DNA of 64,000 nt from Oehlia diaphana (lineage: Eukaryota > Glomeromycota > Glomeromycetes > Glomerales > Glomeraceae), in contig QZLH01000015.1 of assembly GCA_003833135.1 (NCBI GenBank), positions 120,472 through 184,471 on the forward strand, read 5' to 3'. Positions 22,459-33,715 of this stretch are shown in pieces; positions within the stretch are counted from its first letter, which is position 1, and each line of letters opens with the position of its first letter. The notes under the pieces are model-generated. The model made no database searches, had not been told where the DNA came from, and worked only from the letters and a program-made list of their open reading frames with translations. The translations under genes were made by a program, and so were the position numbers.

Positions 22459-24850
22459 CTTACCGCATCTAAAAAATAAGCGGAATATTTGGTATCACTA
22501 TTCGGAAACCTCTTGCCAAGCTGGGGCGATCCATCGCCAGTACCACCCAAGATAACTGAACTACCCAAACCATCAGAAGCAGAGACAGAGGGGGAGGAGA
22601 GCGAATATGAAACCGCTTTAACTCAGCAATTCGAAGGTAAAGCAAGGAGACCATGTTGAATTCTATGGTGGATCTACACAAGGATAATGATTTTCGTAAT
22701 TTGTCACGAGACAGGTTTATAATCAAAGCCAATCCAAATGAGACCAGGAAGCGCATAAACGTTATAATGAGGAAGCCGATGCAATCTTTTGGCGAAATGA
22801 TGGGCAGATAGACTTAAATTCATGATTTGCTCGTTGAATATTACTCATAAATTATCACAAAATTACAAAATTTAATTATTTGATCCCGATTTTATTGTAA
22901 AATTTAAATGCCATAGAGAAACTGGTACATATGTTATAGTAAGTTTGCGTTTCTTTCAAGATGTAGCTAGGGGTTCTAGAAAAGCGGTGGACTTATCTCA
23001 TGAAGAAGATTATTGGATTAATCGGCCTATATGGGAGGCTTAGTATGGGCTGAGCCATATGAAGAAATTGCAAATGAATTAGATTTCAATGAATATTATC
23101 CGAACATCTTAGCTCATAGTAGCGCACATTGGCCAATAGGACCAGGAGAATTCACATATTAGCACTGATTATATCAGCTATAATCTAAAGTATAGAATTT
23201 ATCATGCAAATATAGAAGGCCATCCAATAGAATATAAATGCACGAGAAAATTCTGCTAAAATCCTGCAGGATATTATACTCGTTATGACTTACAATTAGC
23301 AATAAATCTAGGTCTTTGCATAGGATTATCCTCTGAAAGTCCTAATGCTCTAATATTTGTGCGAAATCAGCTCATGATCTTTTCTATCAATGGGAAAGTT
23401 ACCTTACAGCAATTAAGAATGAAGGCGGGCAGGCAGGCAAAGTTGCAAAACACATGTTAGTATCTCCCTGGAGACGATGAGCGAAGATCAGGTCTACACA
23501 CAATTTATTTCAGCAAGAGGACGTAAAATAATATCAGAAAAACTTATCCCATTGGGTGACCGTATAAATTTACAACGGCTAAGTTTTGGAAGTTGTGAGT
23601 CGCGTATACTTAACAATAAAAACTTAGAAGAGCTTCTAGTCGAATGTCCCAATTTAAAGTCACTTACAATAAGAGGCCCTAGTCGCATAAGCACGAAAAT
23701 AATTTCCTAGTCTAAAAATATTGGAAATAAAAGATTGTAGGCGGATCAAAGAGGAAATGATGTAATTTTCAAAAAATACATCCAAAAATAAAGCTCATAT
23801 TTGAAGAGAGCCAAAATGAAATTGTTCAGGGCTAGTAACAGAAAGATATTATTTTGTGAGAAAAAAAAGTATAAGCGTTTTTTATACAGGAAAATATTTT
23901 TTTTTAATTGAACTTTTTCTAACTTTATTATACTGAAAAGTATAGACAATGTATTCACACAGCCCGCTCAATATCCCAAAAATCTCTCACTAGAGGCTCT
24001 CGATAAATTCTGCTGGACAAATAACACAAGGTACAAAGAAATCCGGTATGAGTTTACAAGTTAAGGAGTATTATAAAAGATACTTGAAAATGAGCATTAT
24101 GAAGTGGATAAAAAGCAGGTAGAGATTGAAAAGTGCATGCTTTATAATGGGATGCTTCATAACGACCTAGGAAAAGAAATTGTCAAATTTAATATAAGAC
24201 AAATAGGTTTGAGACCCCCCCCCCCCCTGATTGATGGATCTCCCTAATGGCAATATATAAATGTAGGAAGAAATTTCATCTCACAGTAAAGAATGTACGC
24301 CTCTCTTGCCTAGAATGTAATCGGAATCATCGAGTCTAGCCTACCACCATAAGCTAGATTACTGATGAGCCACTTACATAATTATTATAATTTTTCTGGC
24401 GCAATAAATATTCAGTCATAGAAAATTAGCATAAAAAAGGTCATCCAAACGAAAGTAATCATCTGATAGCACGCCTAGTGAGCAGAAAATTAACAGATAT
24501 ACAGAGAAATTAGCCCAGATACGGTATTTGGACTAGATAAGCAAAAAATGCAGAAGTATGTAGTGCGCTTTCGGGACAAATTAGGGCACTAGAGAAAAAA
24601 TTGCGTGTTTATCATTATCGGCTCAAAAAGCTTGAAAAGGAGGTTGACGATGAAACAGAAGTTCTAGATGAATGTGCAACTAAGGATACTGTAATTGATT
24701 TAATAAATGAAATGGTTCCCTTATAATTAGTGAGAAATGTGAGAATAAATCTGATTCATCCGAGTCCAGTTCGTCCGAAGAAATGATAGAAGAGATAGTT
24801 GAACGCTATCAACCATAAAAGAGAAAGGCTAGGCAGGCGCAAGATCAGTA
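22440..24850 (+). pseudogene. Degenerate element-like reading frames
   Basis: A series of coding-like plus-strand blocks is interrupted by stops and shifts. An acidic stretch near 22500-22640 includes PSPVPPKITELPKPSEAET. LSRDRFIIKANPNETRKRIN lies near 22700. FDPDFIVKFKCHRETGTYVI to FFQDVARGSRKAVD lies near 22880-23020. YYPNILAHSSAHWPIGPGEF lies near 23090. A block near 23480-23730 includes LEELLVECPNLKSLTIRG and resembles one leucine-rich repeat. A coiled coil near 24570-24720 (LRVYHYRLKKLEKEVDDE) precedes a Ser/Glu cluster (SDSSESSSSEEMIEEIVE). I do not recognise the family. The blocks may come from more than one element. A run of about 14 C lies near 24214. Confidence 0.4.
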
Positions 24851-25269
24851 AATTTCCCAATCGATAGACCAAGGGAGTTTTTCTCTGGTATATGAAATAT
24901 TCAGTTAGTGGTTAATAGACCGAAAGACTCTGGTCATCCTACGAAATTCGTCCCGAGTATTTGTCAAATAGTCATAGGGCAGGAAGACTTTAGACTGTCT
25001 AAGAAATTCACATCGAATTTCATATTGGGATAAGATATTTTGATGATATCTGTTGAATTCACGGTCATGTTTTAAACAAAACATTGGTGCTTTTAATGTT
25101 ACGAGTAGAATTTAAGAACCAAACATGGTGATCGAGAGCAGTAAGAATGAGATGTAAATGATTAAGGATATTACTCCATAACTTACTTACATAGCAGTAA
25201 TTGGTAAATTCAGCAAGATTGCGTCGATTTTCAGAATGTAAAATGATGTTATCACGGATGCTGGGAATA

Positions 25270-26634
25270 TTAATAACTCACTTTTTCTTTTTTTCTGAAC
25301 AACACGCATAGACACGGCATTCCATTGGCGGTTTACTCTGGTGCAACTCCTATAGAGATCTTTCTAGCTTTACGTAGAGCCAGCCAGTCCGGAGCAGTGA
25401 TCATCAGAGAATCATGCGCAATTTTACTTTTTAAAAAATATAATTAATCGATCTATTGGCAAAATGGTAGATGACGGGATGGCTGAAGGATACAAAGAAT
25501 TTGTAAAAGAATATGGATTAAGAGAGAATTGGCGTATTGAAACTGGTATGTCTGGGATGACTGGGATAGTCTTTTTTGCGAAATCAAAACCTATTGGAAA
25601 ACAAGGGTGGTTAAGCGCTGGAGAGAAAAATACTTAAACGATTGTATATAGTTTATCCACCGTAAGAAATCCAACAGCTTGATGCTTTTTATCTCCCGCA
25701 AATTTTAAGGGGAGAGTGTAATCACGTGACTTTTAATTGACTATCATGGCGCAAAACATTTGTAAATTACTAAATATTAAAAAAAATATATATTATTTTC
25801 TTACCTTTTGGAACCTGAAAGTTCACCAGGTATAGTTTTTATTTAGACTTAAATATTATACTTTGGAGAAAATATCAAAAGAAGTTCCGAAAAGGTTGCG
25901 AATCGTTTAGTGAAAGTTTAGAATCTCTCTACTGGAAAACATAATATTATTTTTTAATAAAAAGCATTTTATCATTTATTAATTTAATATATTTGTATTC
26001 TATAGGTACGTTTTCACATGTCTTTACAAAAATAATAATAAAATAATAAATAATTACTCAAACTAAAATACTTTGTTCTTTGGGCTTCATATTTTAAATT
26101 TTTGCGCCATTGAAAGTCTTATTATAAATCACGTGACTACACGCTCCCCTTAAGTATGATAGAATTGCATGATATAATCCATTTTCTACTGAAACGTATT
26201 TTTACCAATATTTTGGTCAAAAGAAAACACGTGATCGCCTATTTCTACAATTCATCGATGAATTCACTAAAGAACTTAAACTTATTACTTGGTCATCACG
26301 AGCCCATTCTTTTACAATGGGAAAATCTTTAAATATTACCTCCCGAAAGAAGAAAAATTATCACCGAAACAACACATCAAACAATCACACTCGTAACACG
26401 AGACGTATTTCTCGCTCCTCAAACGATGGTTCACGAGGAAGCTATGCAGCTTACTATTATAATAGAATTTTACCTTATTTTAAACTTATTAACTACGTAG
26501 ACGACTCCGCTAGTATTAGGTGGACGTCCTGCAATTTTTTACATAGTGGCGCTTGGGAATCTTATAGAGACACTCTATTATTCAATGATTGTAATATATT
26601 ACCTGATTTAGTACCTCATTCTTTTTTTTTATAA
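25270..26634 (+). pseudogene. Unknown repeated-family relic, split by an insertion
   Basis: Before the insertion at 25705-26153 the plus strand reads FLALRRASQSGAVIIRESC (about 25360) and then MVDDGMAEGYKEF, YGLRENWRIETG and AKSKPIGKQGWLSAGE (about 25464-25630). After the insertion, FLQFIDEFTKELKLITWSSR (about 26245) and LPPERRKIITETTHQTI (about 26340) follow in changing frames. The two halves plausibly belonged to one reading frame. The product is unknown. Confidence 0.35.
25705..26153. mobile_element. Non-autonomous element with long inverted ends, 449 bp
   Basis: The left end reads ttaaggggagagtgtaatca and the right end is the reverse complement of ttaaggggagcgtgtagtca. Similarity continues about 50 bp inward to a shared atggcgcaaaa phrase on each side. 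Both ends contain tcacgtga. The interior is AT-rich without a reading frame. No clear target-site duplication is visible. It sits between two coding-like halves of a relic, consistent with insertion into a formerly continuous frame. Confidence 0.65.
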
Positions 26635-27769
26635 CTAATTAGCCTATTTCCCTAATGTATTGTTAAACATGGTGGTAGGAATGCTCCGGTTGATCCTCCA
26701 CAATTTCTTAAAATAACACCAGGGTGGCACCTGCTCACGGGCGGTTTGCTTATAGCGTAGTATTAGATAACGTTCGACTTCTTTATAGAAAGTTCTTGTT
26801 TATCTTTCTGTAATCTAGTTCACATGGTTATAAAAATAAATAAAAATAAAAATAATCCATTTTCTATGGGAAATAGGTACTATTGATAAGGAAGAGATTA
26901 TGGTAAATCATTGCGATGCAGATGAGATAGAGAAAATCCGTTGTGGGTTATTGACTCAAGGTAAAGATTCAATAGCGGATCATTATTTGAAGTTAAAGAT
27001 GTAATGATACCGCCAATCTCTGTAAATAATCATCTCGAAAAAAAATTCTTTGGAGGATTATATCCATTATTATTTGATTTTAATCCTATTCCGTGAAAAT
27101 GCTATCCTAACCAATCAGTCCGATCAATGCTAGTCCGGAGCGGTGATCATCAGCTCGGAAAATTTTGCTGGGTCACAGATTGTGTGACAAATAAGTCCTC
27201 ACAAGACAGGTCTGAGACATATTAATTTTCGCATATAACGAAAATAAACCAGTATCTCTATTTTTTCCCGAACAAATGAGAGAAAAATGTGAAAGAGCGT
27301 TTAGTTCATTAGTTGCGGTACAGTCCTTCCCTACAAGTTAATATTGACACAAAACCATAAGTTATGAAGGGCTGAGGACTTCGCAATTTTGAGATCGCCG
27401 GGCATTGGTCCAGCTTTGATAGATCTACATGTGAAAAGGTATGAAGAGTCCATTTGCATGTGCTTTCAAAGCTTTCTTGGTATCATACGATAATTTTTAA
27501 TCACGCCTCATATCTCCTTTATTTCTTTTCAGCAAGATATAAAGTATGTAGTGGCATGTGGAAGTTTAGCCAACTTTTCCGCAAATTATTAAGGTGTGTA
27601 TATGCCAGAAGTTGTGCTTACATGCAAGCAAAATTTCTCACTATGGGCCTTGTATTTAGGAATCAGAAATGTCTTCCTGTGCAGATAATGATATTAACAG
27701 TCTTAACTTTCGCTATCGTAATGAAGAAAATAAAAATATAATTTTCGCGCTTGAAATGGAATTCGCGCT
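26635..27769. other. Repeat-rich, no intact gene
   Basis: Contains the phrase agtccggagcggtgatcatcag-like near 27132 that also occurs near 25388, and scattered short coding-like pieces such as DNDINSLNFRYRNEENKN near 27690. It looks like element debris. Confidence 0.35.
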
Positions 27770-28170
27770 ATAAGATTTGATTTGTTTGATTTTATCTAGG
27801 CCTATTTCTTCGAACAACGTATAAATTTCTCAGCTCTCTGAGTTTTTTGCGCAAGGCATCCCGGGATATATCTGGGAGACCTAGGAGATCGGAGTATAGA
27901 GAATGGAATCATACAGTAAGCTTCTTGCCTTCTTTTCACCGAATTTGCTTCTGCTACTTTATGTAATCTCATTAGGTTGAACTCTGAAATCCTTTCCATA
28001 GAGGGCCCAGATAAGATCTCTTCTTGATTGGCACGATTTGCACCATCTTCAGCATCGATGGATTTATCACATAACTGAGCTAGATGTTGCGATGCCTCGC
28101 CAATACTAGATTTTCTGGGACCGGCGGTCTCGGAAAGAATGTTGACGAAAAAAATTATTGAAGTATGGGC
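27770..28170 (-). pseudogene. C-terminal part of a reiterated coiled-coil family
   Basis: Minus-strand frames read GPRKSSIGEASQHLAQLCDK and IDAEDGANRANQEEIL, then pieces of a basic helix-rich tail (SILRSPRSPRYIPG in one frame, FEEIGLDKI in another). The AQLxDKAIDAExGANxANQ pattern is one I associate with a family present in very many copies in Rhizophagus genomes. Frame changes after EEIL show it is not intact. Function unknown. Confidence 0.45.
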
Positions 28171-28584
28171 GAGACATTTCGCAGTTAAGGTACGAATGAA
28201 ATATATTTTTTCGCATTAGCAAGGAAGTGCAGAGCTGATATCTATGTTTTTTTGCTCAGGACCTTCTTAGGCAGAGAACATAACCTTTCGGTGAGTTTTA
28301 CTAAAGCAAATGTTGTTAGTTTATTTCTGAATCTGCAAGTTGTGGACAAATGAAATCGGATTAGAGTTATTGTTGAGATGTGTTATATAAATAGCTAAGA
28401 TGAACAAAAGGCATTATTATAGAAACTCTATTTCACTTTGTAAAATAAGATTATGTATTATCGAATCTTGTAATTTATTTCTACATCAATAAAAATTAAT
28501 GAGAATATTATCTCGTTTTTTTATCTATGCTAACGAACTTTTGAATTATACCATCTTGTATAAAAAATATTATCAAACATGCAA

Positions 28585-29100
28585 TCCACTGATTCACTCA
28601 GAGAATTAAAATGCCAAGCTCTTAGTTGAAATTACCAAGCTTAGGAAGGAGAATGCTGAGATTCTCGAACTTAGAGAAAAGTTAGCTGAGGTTGAGGCTG
28701 AGAAAATGGAGTTGAGACGGGAACTTGCGATGAGCCGGAGAAAACTATAGCGAATTATTCAGTCAAGATTGGCAATCTTAACGCCATAAGAGAAAAATAA
28801 GATAGTTACCACTAAACTCGAATCTGAGAATGAGTTTAGAGATAGAATCACGAAAGTGGAACGGAGGGGCAGATGCAAAATGATAATGTTACCAAGGTAA
28901 CCAATTCTTCTAACGACAGTAACAACAGTTCATCTAACTTCAATTCGGTTGCAGATCAGTTACCTATGGTAACGCATTACCCAAAGAACCGATACCAGAG
29001 ATGGTTGTAAGAAGTCCTTAGAAGATAAGGAAACGGATGCTTTCTTGGATGAAGTGCATAAGAAAAAGGTTAGTAATGAGATTAGATAACGCAATAAGAA
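28585..29100 (+). pseudogene. N-terminal/central part of the coiled-coil family
   Basis: The plus strand reads AKLLVEITKLRKENAEILEL and continues as a leucine-heptad helix (REKLAEVEAEKMELRREL). A Ser/Asn-rich linker (NSSNDSNNSSSNFNSV) follows, then SLEDKETDAFLDEVHKKKV. This order of helix, polar linker and LEDKETD motif fits the same family as the minus-strand fragment at 27770-28170, so two opposed partial copies lie 0.4 kb apart. A stop follows the helix and the frame shifts at least twice. Not functional. Confidence 0.5.
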
Positions 29101-29401
29101 AAAAGTGAAAATCTTTACATCATGGAGCGTACTCGTGCGACTAAAAATTAACTCCAAGAATTCATCGGAGGATCAAAATCCAATGAGTAATGATAAAACT
29201 GTAATAACCATTTCGTCGAAGTATCTACATTATTTGCTGTATTATGTCACTACAAGTCACCAAAAGTTTATGCAAGTGTCTATCAAGAGTCTATCATAGT
29301 CAAGATGTATTCAGAAAGGTATATAAAGTACATATATACCTTAGACTTCTCTCAAATTTTCTTGAAACTTTTCTAAAAACTAATCGCTTCACAGGAACAA
29401 A

Positions 29402-31785
29402 ATGATGTTGTCACTTAATTGTTTGATTCTAGGACAAGCTTCCGAAAAATGTTTCATTGAAAACATTGGCGAAGAATTTTCTAGATTTAATGTTTCACAC
29501 TTCAAAGTTGTAGGGAACCTATACAAGATATATTTCGAAATACTAAAGAAATGAAAGAAATAAATCTTTGAAAAGTTGACAGCAAAAAGGTTGATGAAGA
29601 AGAAAATAATCTTAAAAAATTTACATCAGAGAAAAATTTGGAGGTGAAAAGATGATCCCTCGATACCCGCTTGAAGATTATTTTAAGGCTAAGGAAATCG
29701 ATGCACGGGGCATTCATATAGTCCCCACCACTGGTAAGTGTCTCCTAATGTTTTACCTCTCGAATGAGAAAATTTGCACTAATAAAATATCAATTTGGTC
29801 TAATGTCATTATTTTTTGTCACATTTGTGGTTTTCTTACTGTTTCTTTATAATCGACACAAGGAACTGTGAAAACAGGTAACACGAGAAGTTTTTTTTTC
29901 ATTACAGCAGAATCTTCTTGCGTAATCAGATTTTTAATTGACTTTTAATCACTAGTCATGAATGCCATTAATATTGCCTTAGAGTGTGCTATTACTAGCG
30001 ATGATATTGTTATACCTCATGATAATATGCCTTTTATGGAGCGTGACACTGATAAAGCGATTACAAGGATTATAAGAAATATTGAGAACCACCTTAAAGG
30101 TTCTATCTCCAAAACAGATTTTGACATCCTTGTGAGTGGTGGGGCTCCCGGAATAGGTATGTTCTTAATATAGTGTTCAAGCTGATTCTGCACGTAGTTA
30201 TTCATTTATCACTAAATCTCGTGCATAGGTAAAACACGGTTTGGAGATGAACTATTCAAACACCTGGAAATAATCAAAATTGGGTCCCTTCTGAGTGGAA
30301 AAATAATCTGCATATTGAAGGACTCTATTTAGACTTCGGTAGTGGCTACCAACTTGACCCATATGATGATGAACTAACTCCAACCATCATCATTGGCCTG
30401 CGAATCGCCTTCGTGTCTTTCATTGAAGGAAAATATTTTATGATATTTGGAACTTTTCGTAGTCTAGTCTGGGAATACAGAAACATTTTCATAATACGCA
30501 ATGTCTTCAATTGCATTTTTAAGCATCTAACCCTCCAACCAAATCGGCATCTTTTTGTATTTCTTCATATTGATGAGTTTCAACTCATCGATCAGTGGGA
30601 GTCTAATGCAGTTATGAGAAGGAAAATGGTAGAAAAACAGTTCTTTAAGGGAATGATTAATGACCTTGCATCGTTCATGTTTGTATTTTTGTCCAGACAT
30701 TTCTTTCTGGATTAGCACCGCAAGTTGTTATCTTTTCGGAAGAATCATCAAGGATTTCATTTTAATTCATTAATTGCCCACAACTGTCGTTCAGAGCAAT
30801 GCTTAATATTGCAAATCATTATTCACAAAAATTCGATGCAGAAACATTCGACTGTGGTACGTACAAATGGATGCTTTGTCGACCATTTCTCCAACTTTTG
30901 GAAGACACTGGAGGATTGCCTCGTGCACTTCAATGCATCTTTGACTTTGCTTTGAAATTGAAGGCGGTGGAAAGAAACTTTTTGAAAAAATTAATCAACA
31001 GAATTTTAATACCATCTTTTATAATGTCAAACACTATCTCCAAAAACACTACAACATATACAAAACCATCAGGGATAATGAAAAACTTGCTTTAGAGCTT
31101 CTTTATTACAGTATTGATGAAATTCCTGTTAGTCGCAAGACATGTCTGGACCCAAGCGAGCAAGACTATACGATCGAAAATCTCGAGTGTAAACATATTA
31201 TTCTCGATCCCTGCAATGCCAATTCCTCTGAATTTACCATCAAGATGCCTTTCTTTTTTATCTGTTTATACAACGACATATTAGAAATCGTGAACGGAAA
31301 ACTTGAAGAGGTATTTCAGGAACAAAACAAAATGAATTGGCAACCGTGGGAGATTTTCGTAGCAAATTACGATGCATTCCGTACAAATCTGCTGATAAGA
31401 CGTGGAAGGAAAATCAGCGCGTCTGGGTGAGTTGTATCGTGGAGCTCATGGGACTCAAACAACCTTAAATATTGAGGTGGAATTGAAGGAACTTTCCGTT
31501 TGCTATGCAAAAGAACAATTCCCATGTGTGAAACTAACGGATAAAGAATCAAATTCTATTGATTGGATGAAGGGTGAGAATGTGATCATCAATGGTGCAT
31601 CTTCTGCATGGGGAGATGCATTCGTCGTCAGGGCAATAGTTCAAAACAACAACAAATATATCCTAATTTTTCACCAATGTAAACATCATATGTTAGGCAT
31701 GTATAATTATTATACTGCTGAGGACTCAATTGATACCACAGGAGAGCTTCACAAAACTTTAAAAAATAATTGCCTCGTTGTTTAG
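29402..31785 (+). pseudogene. Crinkler-like (CRN) protein relic with P-loop and nuclease-like parts
   Basis: The N-terminal block starts at 29402 with a LNCLILGQ-type Crinkler entry strand and continues to SEKNLGGEKM and HIVPTTG before a gtaagt donor near 29734. The central block from about 29958 carries a Walker A motif, GGAPGIG and GKTRF split by a 72-bp intron at 30157-30228. A Walker B-like FVFLHIDEF lies near 30565. The C-terminal block ends with NGASSAWGDAFVV, the kind of segment seen in PD-(D/E)XK-type CRN tails. Crinklers are known from oomycetes and AM fungi as putative nuclear effectors or inter-organism toxins. The gene is broken: frame changes near 29520, 30270, 30715, 31095 and 31425, with stops between. 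Introns remain recognisable, so decay is fairly recent. Confidence 0.7.
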
Positions 31786-32751
31786 ATATCCAAATAGATA
31801 ACGGATAAATTCACGGGTCTATTATGAATATTTAAATCATTTTGAATCAGATTGTCAGATCACAGATTCATCCAGATCGCAACACTAATTGCAATGGAAT
31901 GCTAATATTAGATAAATGTTACTTTAAACTATTTGTTCCTTGTATTTCTAAATTATTGTTTTCTCTTCAGCTCATTTATTTAGAGATCAAGTTTTTTGAT
32001 AATATACTTATAATTGCATTTATTCTAAAATTCATAACATATTTTTATAATTTCATAGTGGAGAGAATAAATGTGCATATCAGGTATATATAATAAATAT
32101 AAATTTAAAGTTATATATTTAAGTCATGTCAATTTATTTTTTTAAAAAAAAAACTTAATTCGTGATTCAGATAAAAATGAGAGAGCAATTAAATGTAGGT
32201 ATCCTTACATATACAAATCCATCAATTTTTAGCCAATCATTTGAAATTTTTACTGAAAAAACTTTAATATTGGCTTTATCATATTTTAATATTTAATATA
32301 AATATTTACAAAGCTCAAAAGTTTAAGAATAATTACATAATAGGAGTAATAAGAAATTAAAAAAATATCAAAAAAATTTTTTATGAAATTTTTTTTAGAA
32401 AAAATGCTTGGTTTATATATAAAATATATGTTTTTAGGAAAGTGCAATCTATTTTTAAACTTTAAAATTAGTATTTAACTTGTTGTCTACATACCAATAG
32501 AGAAAACCACTAATTAAATTTTGAATAAATAAAAAAATCATTTTTTGTAATTAATTTATATTTCAATAATTTGATTTTGGCAAATATTTTTTATTGTATA
32601 GCTTGCTAAGCTTTCTATAAAATAAAAAAATAATCCTCAAAATTGGACCAATAGATCAGAAAATAATAACAAAAATGATTTTTTTTAAAACATATCAGAT
32701 AAAACTCTGCATGAGCTGGCTTGAACTGAGCCACAGTTTATACATGCTGCC
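31786..32751. other. Very AT-rich, no gene
   Basis: Homopolymer-rich DNA after the Crinkler relic. No domain or structured repeat was recognised. Confidence 0.5.
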
Positions 32752-32905
32752 CAAATTATTTAGGACACCATAATTATAATTTGGGATGCTATAATTTATT
32801 CAGTTTATTTATAATTTATTATATAAAGTGCCAAAATAATTTGGAATGCTATAATTGAATTTGGGATTTTACTTATAATTATGGCAACCCAAAATAATTT
32901 GAGTG
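32752..32905. repeat. Imperfect inverted repeat
   Basis: caaattatttaggacaccat near 32752 is matched on the opposite strand near 32880-32905 (ataattatggcaacccaaaa and on to ataatttg). atttgggat-type words recur between the arms. It is a possible small non-autonomous element. Boundaries are approximate. Confidence 0.4.
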
Positions 32906-33094
32906 ATATGTATACCACAGTTTAGCTTGGCTTAGCTTAAAAAAAAAATTCTGGTTTGAGCCAGAATAAGCAAGCCATAAAATTTCAGCTTAAGCTAAAG
33001 TGAGCTAAGTCAAATCATAAAAATCATGGTTTGAACTAAGCTAAATTCAAGCTTTATTTTCAGATAAATATTTCACAATGCTTATTATTAAAGT

Positions 33095-33545
33095 ATTGAA
33101 AAAATGTTGCAAAAACGTTTTTTTAAAATAATATTGTAAAAAAAAGTTTTCACAACATTTTTTTATTAAAGAATTTAAAAAAACATTGCAAACCGTTTTT
33201 TTCTAATATTATATTGTGAAAAAATATTTTTGCAACATTTTTTTATTAAAGAATTAAAAAAAAATGTTGTAAAATATTTTTTTAATATAATATAGTGAAA
33301 AAATATTTTTGCAATATAATATAGTGAAAAAATGTTTTTGCAATATAATATAGTGAAAAAATGTTTTTGCAATATTTTTTTATTAAAGAATTAAAAAAAT
33401 GTTGCAAAACGTTTTTTCTAATATAATATACTACTGTAGTGAAAAAAATATTTTCATAATGTTTTTTTATTAAAAAATTTAAAAAAAATGTTGCAAAATG
33501 TTTTTTTAACATAATATTATACAAAAATATTTTTGCAATATTTTT
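33095..33545. repeat. AT-rich satellite with nested units
   Basis: Units of about 80 bp contain aaaatgttgcaaaacg, a tract ending atattgtgaaaaaata, and tttttattaaagaatt. Inside lie three direct copies of a 29-bp subunit (aatataatatagtgaaaaaa plus tgtttttgc) at about 33285-33372. Flanks on both sides (32915-33060 and 33545-33715) are rich in agctcaag/cttgagct words in opposite senses, as if the satellite sits between inverted arms. Minus-strand open frames here are artefacts of the repeat. Confidence 0.7.
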
Positions 33546-33715
33546 TTGTATAATAACTCAAGTCAGCTCAAGTTTTTTGAGCCAAAACTAGTACTGGCTT
33601 GAGCTTTTTGAGTTGAGTTTATTACTAACTTAAGCTCTTTTCAAGCTGGCTTATGAACCACTAAGCCAATTTAATTATAACTCAGTTTGGTTCAGATTGA
33701 AAAGCTCAAGTTAGC

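Noticed and set aside
23477..23710. F-box/LRR protein gene
   Set aside because: Only one LRR-like motif, no F-box, flanked by broken frames; treated as part of the degenerate block.
24214..24228. Poly-C run as a functional signal
   Set aside because: A lone homopolymer in a decayed region; slippage or sequencing effect is simpler.
22440..24850. Endogenous giant-virus or Polinton fragment
   Set aside because: No capsid, packaging ATPase or B-family polymerase motif could be recognised; YYPNIL alone is not enough.
29502..30205. Minus-strand frames opposite the Crinkler-like relic
   Set aside because: Shadows of the plus-strand coding blocks.
33175..33524. Minus-strand frames with repeated Lys/Phe/Tyr patterns
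   Set aside because: They are translations of the AT-rich satellite.
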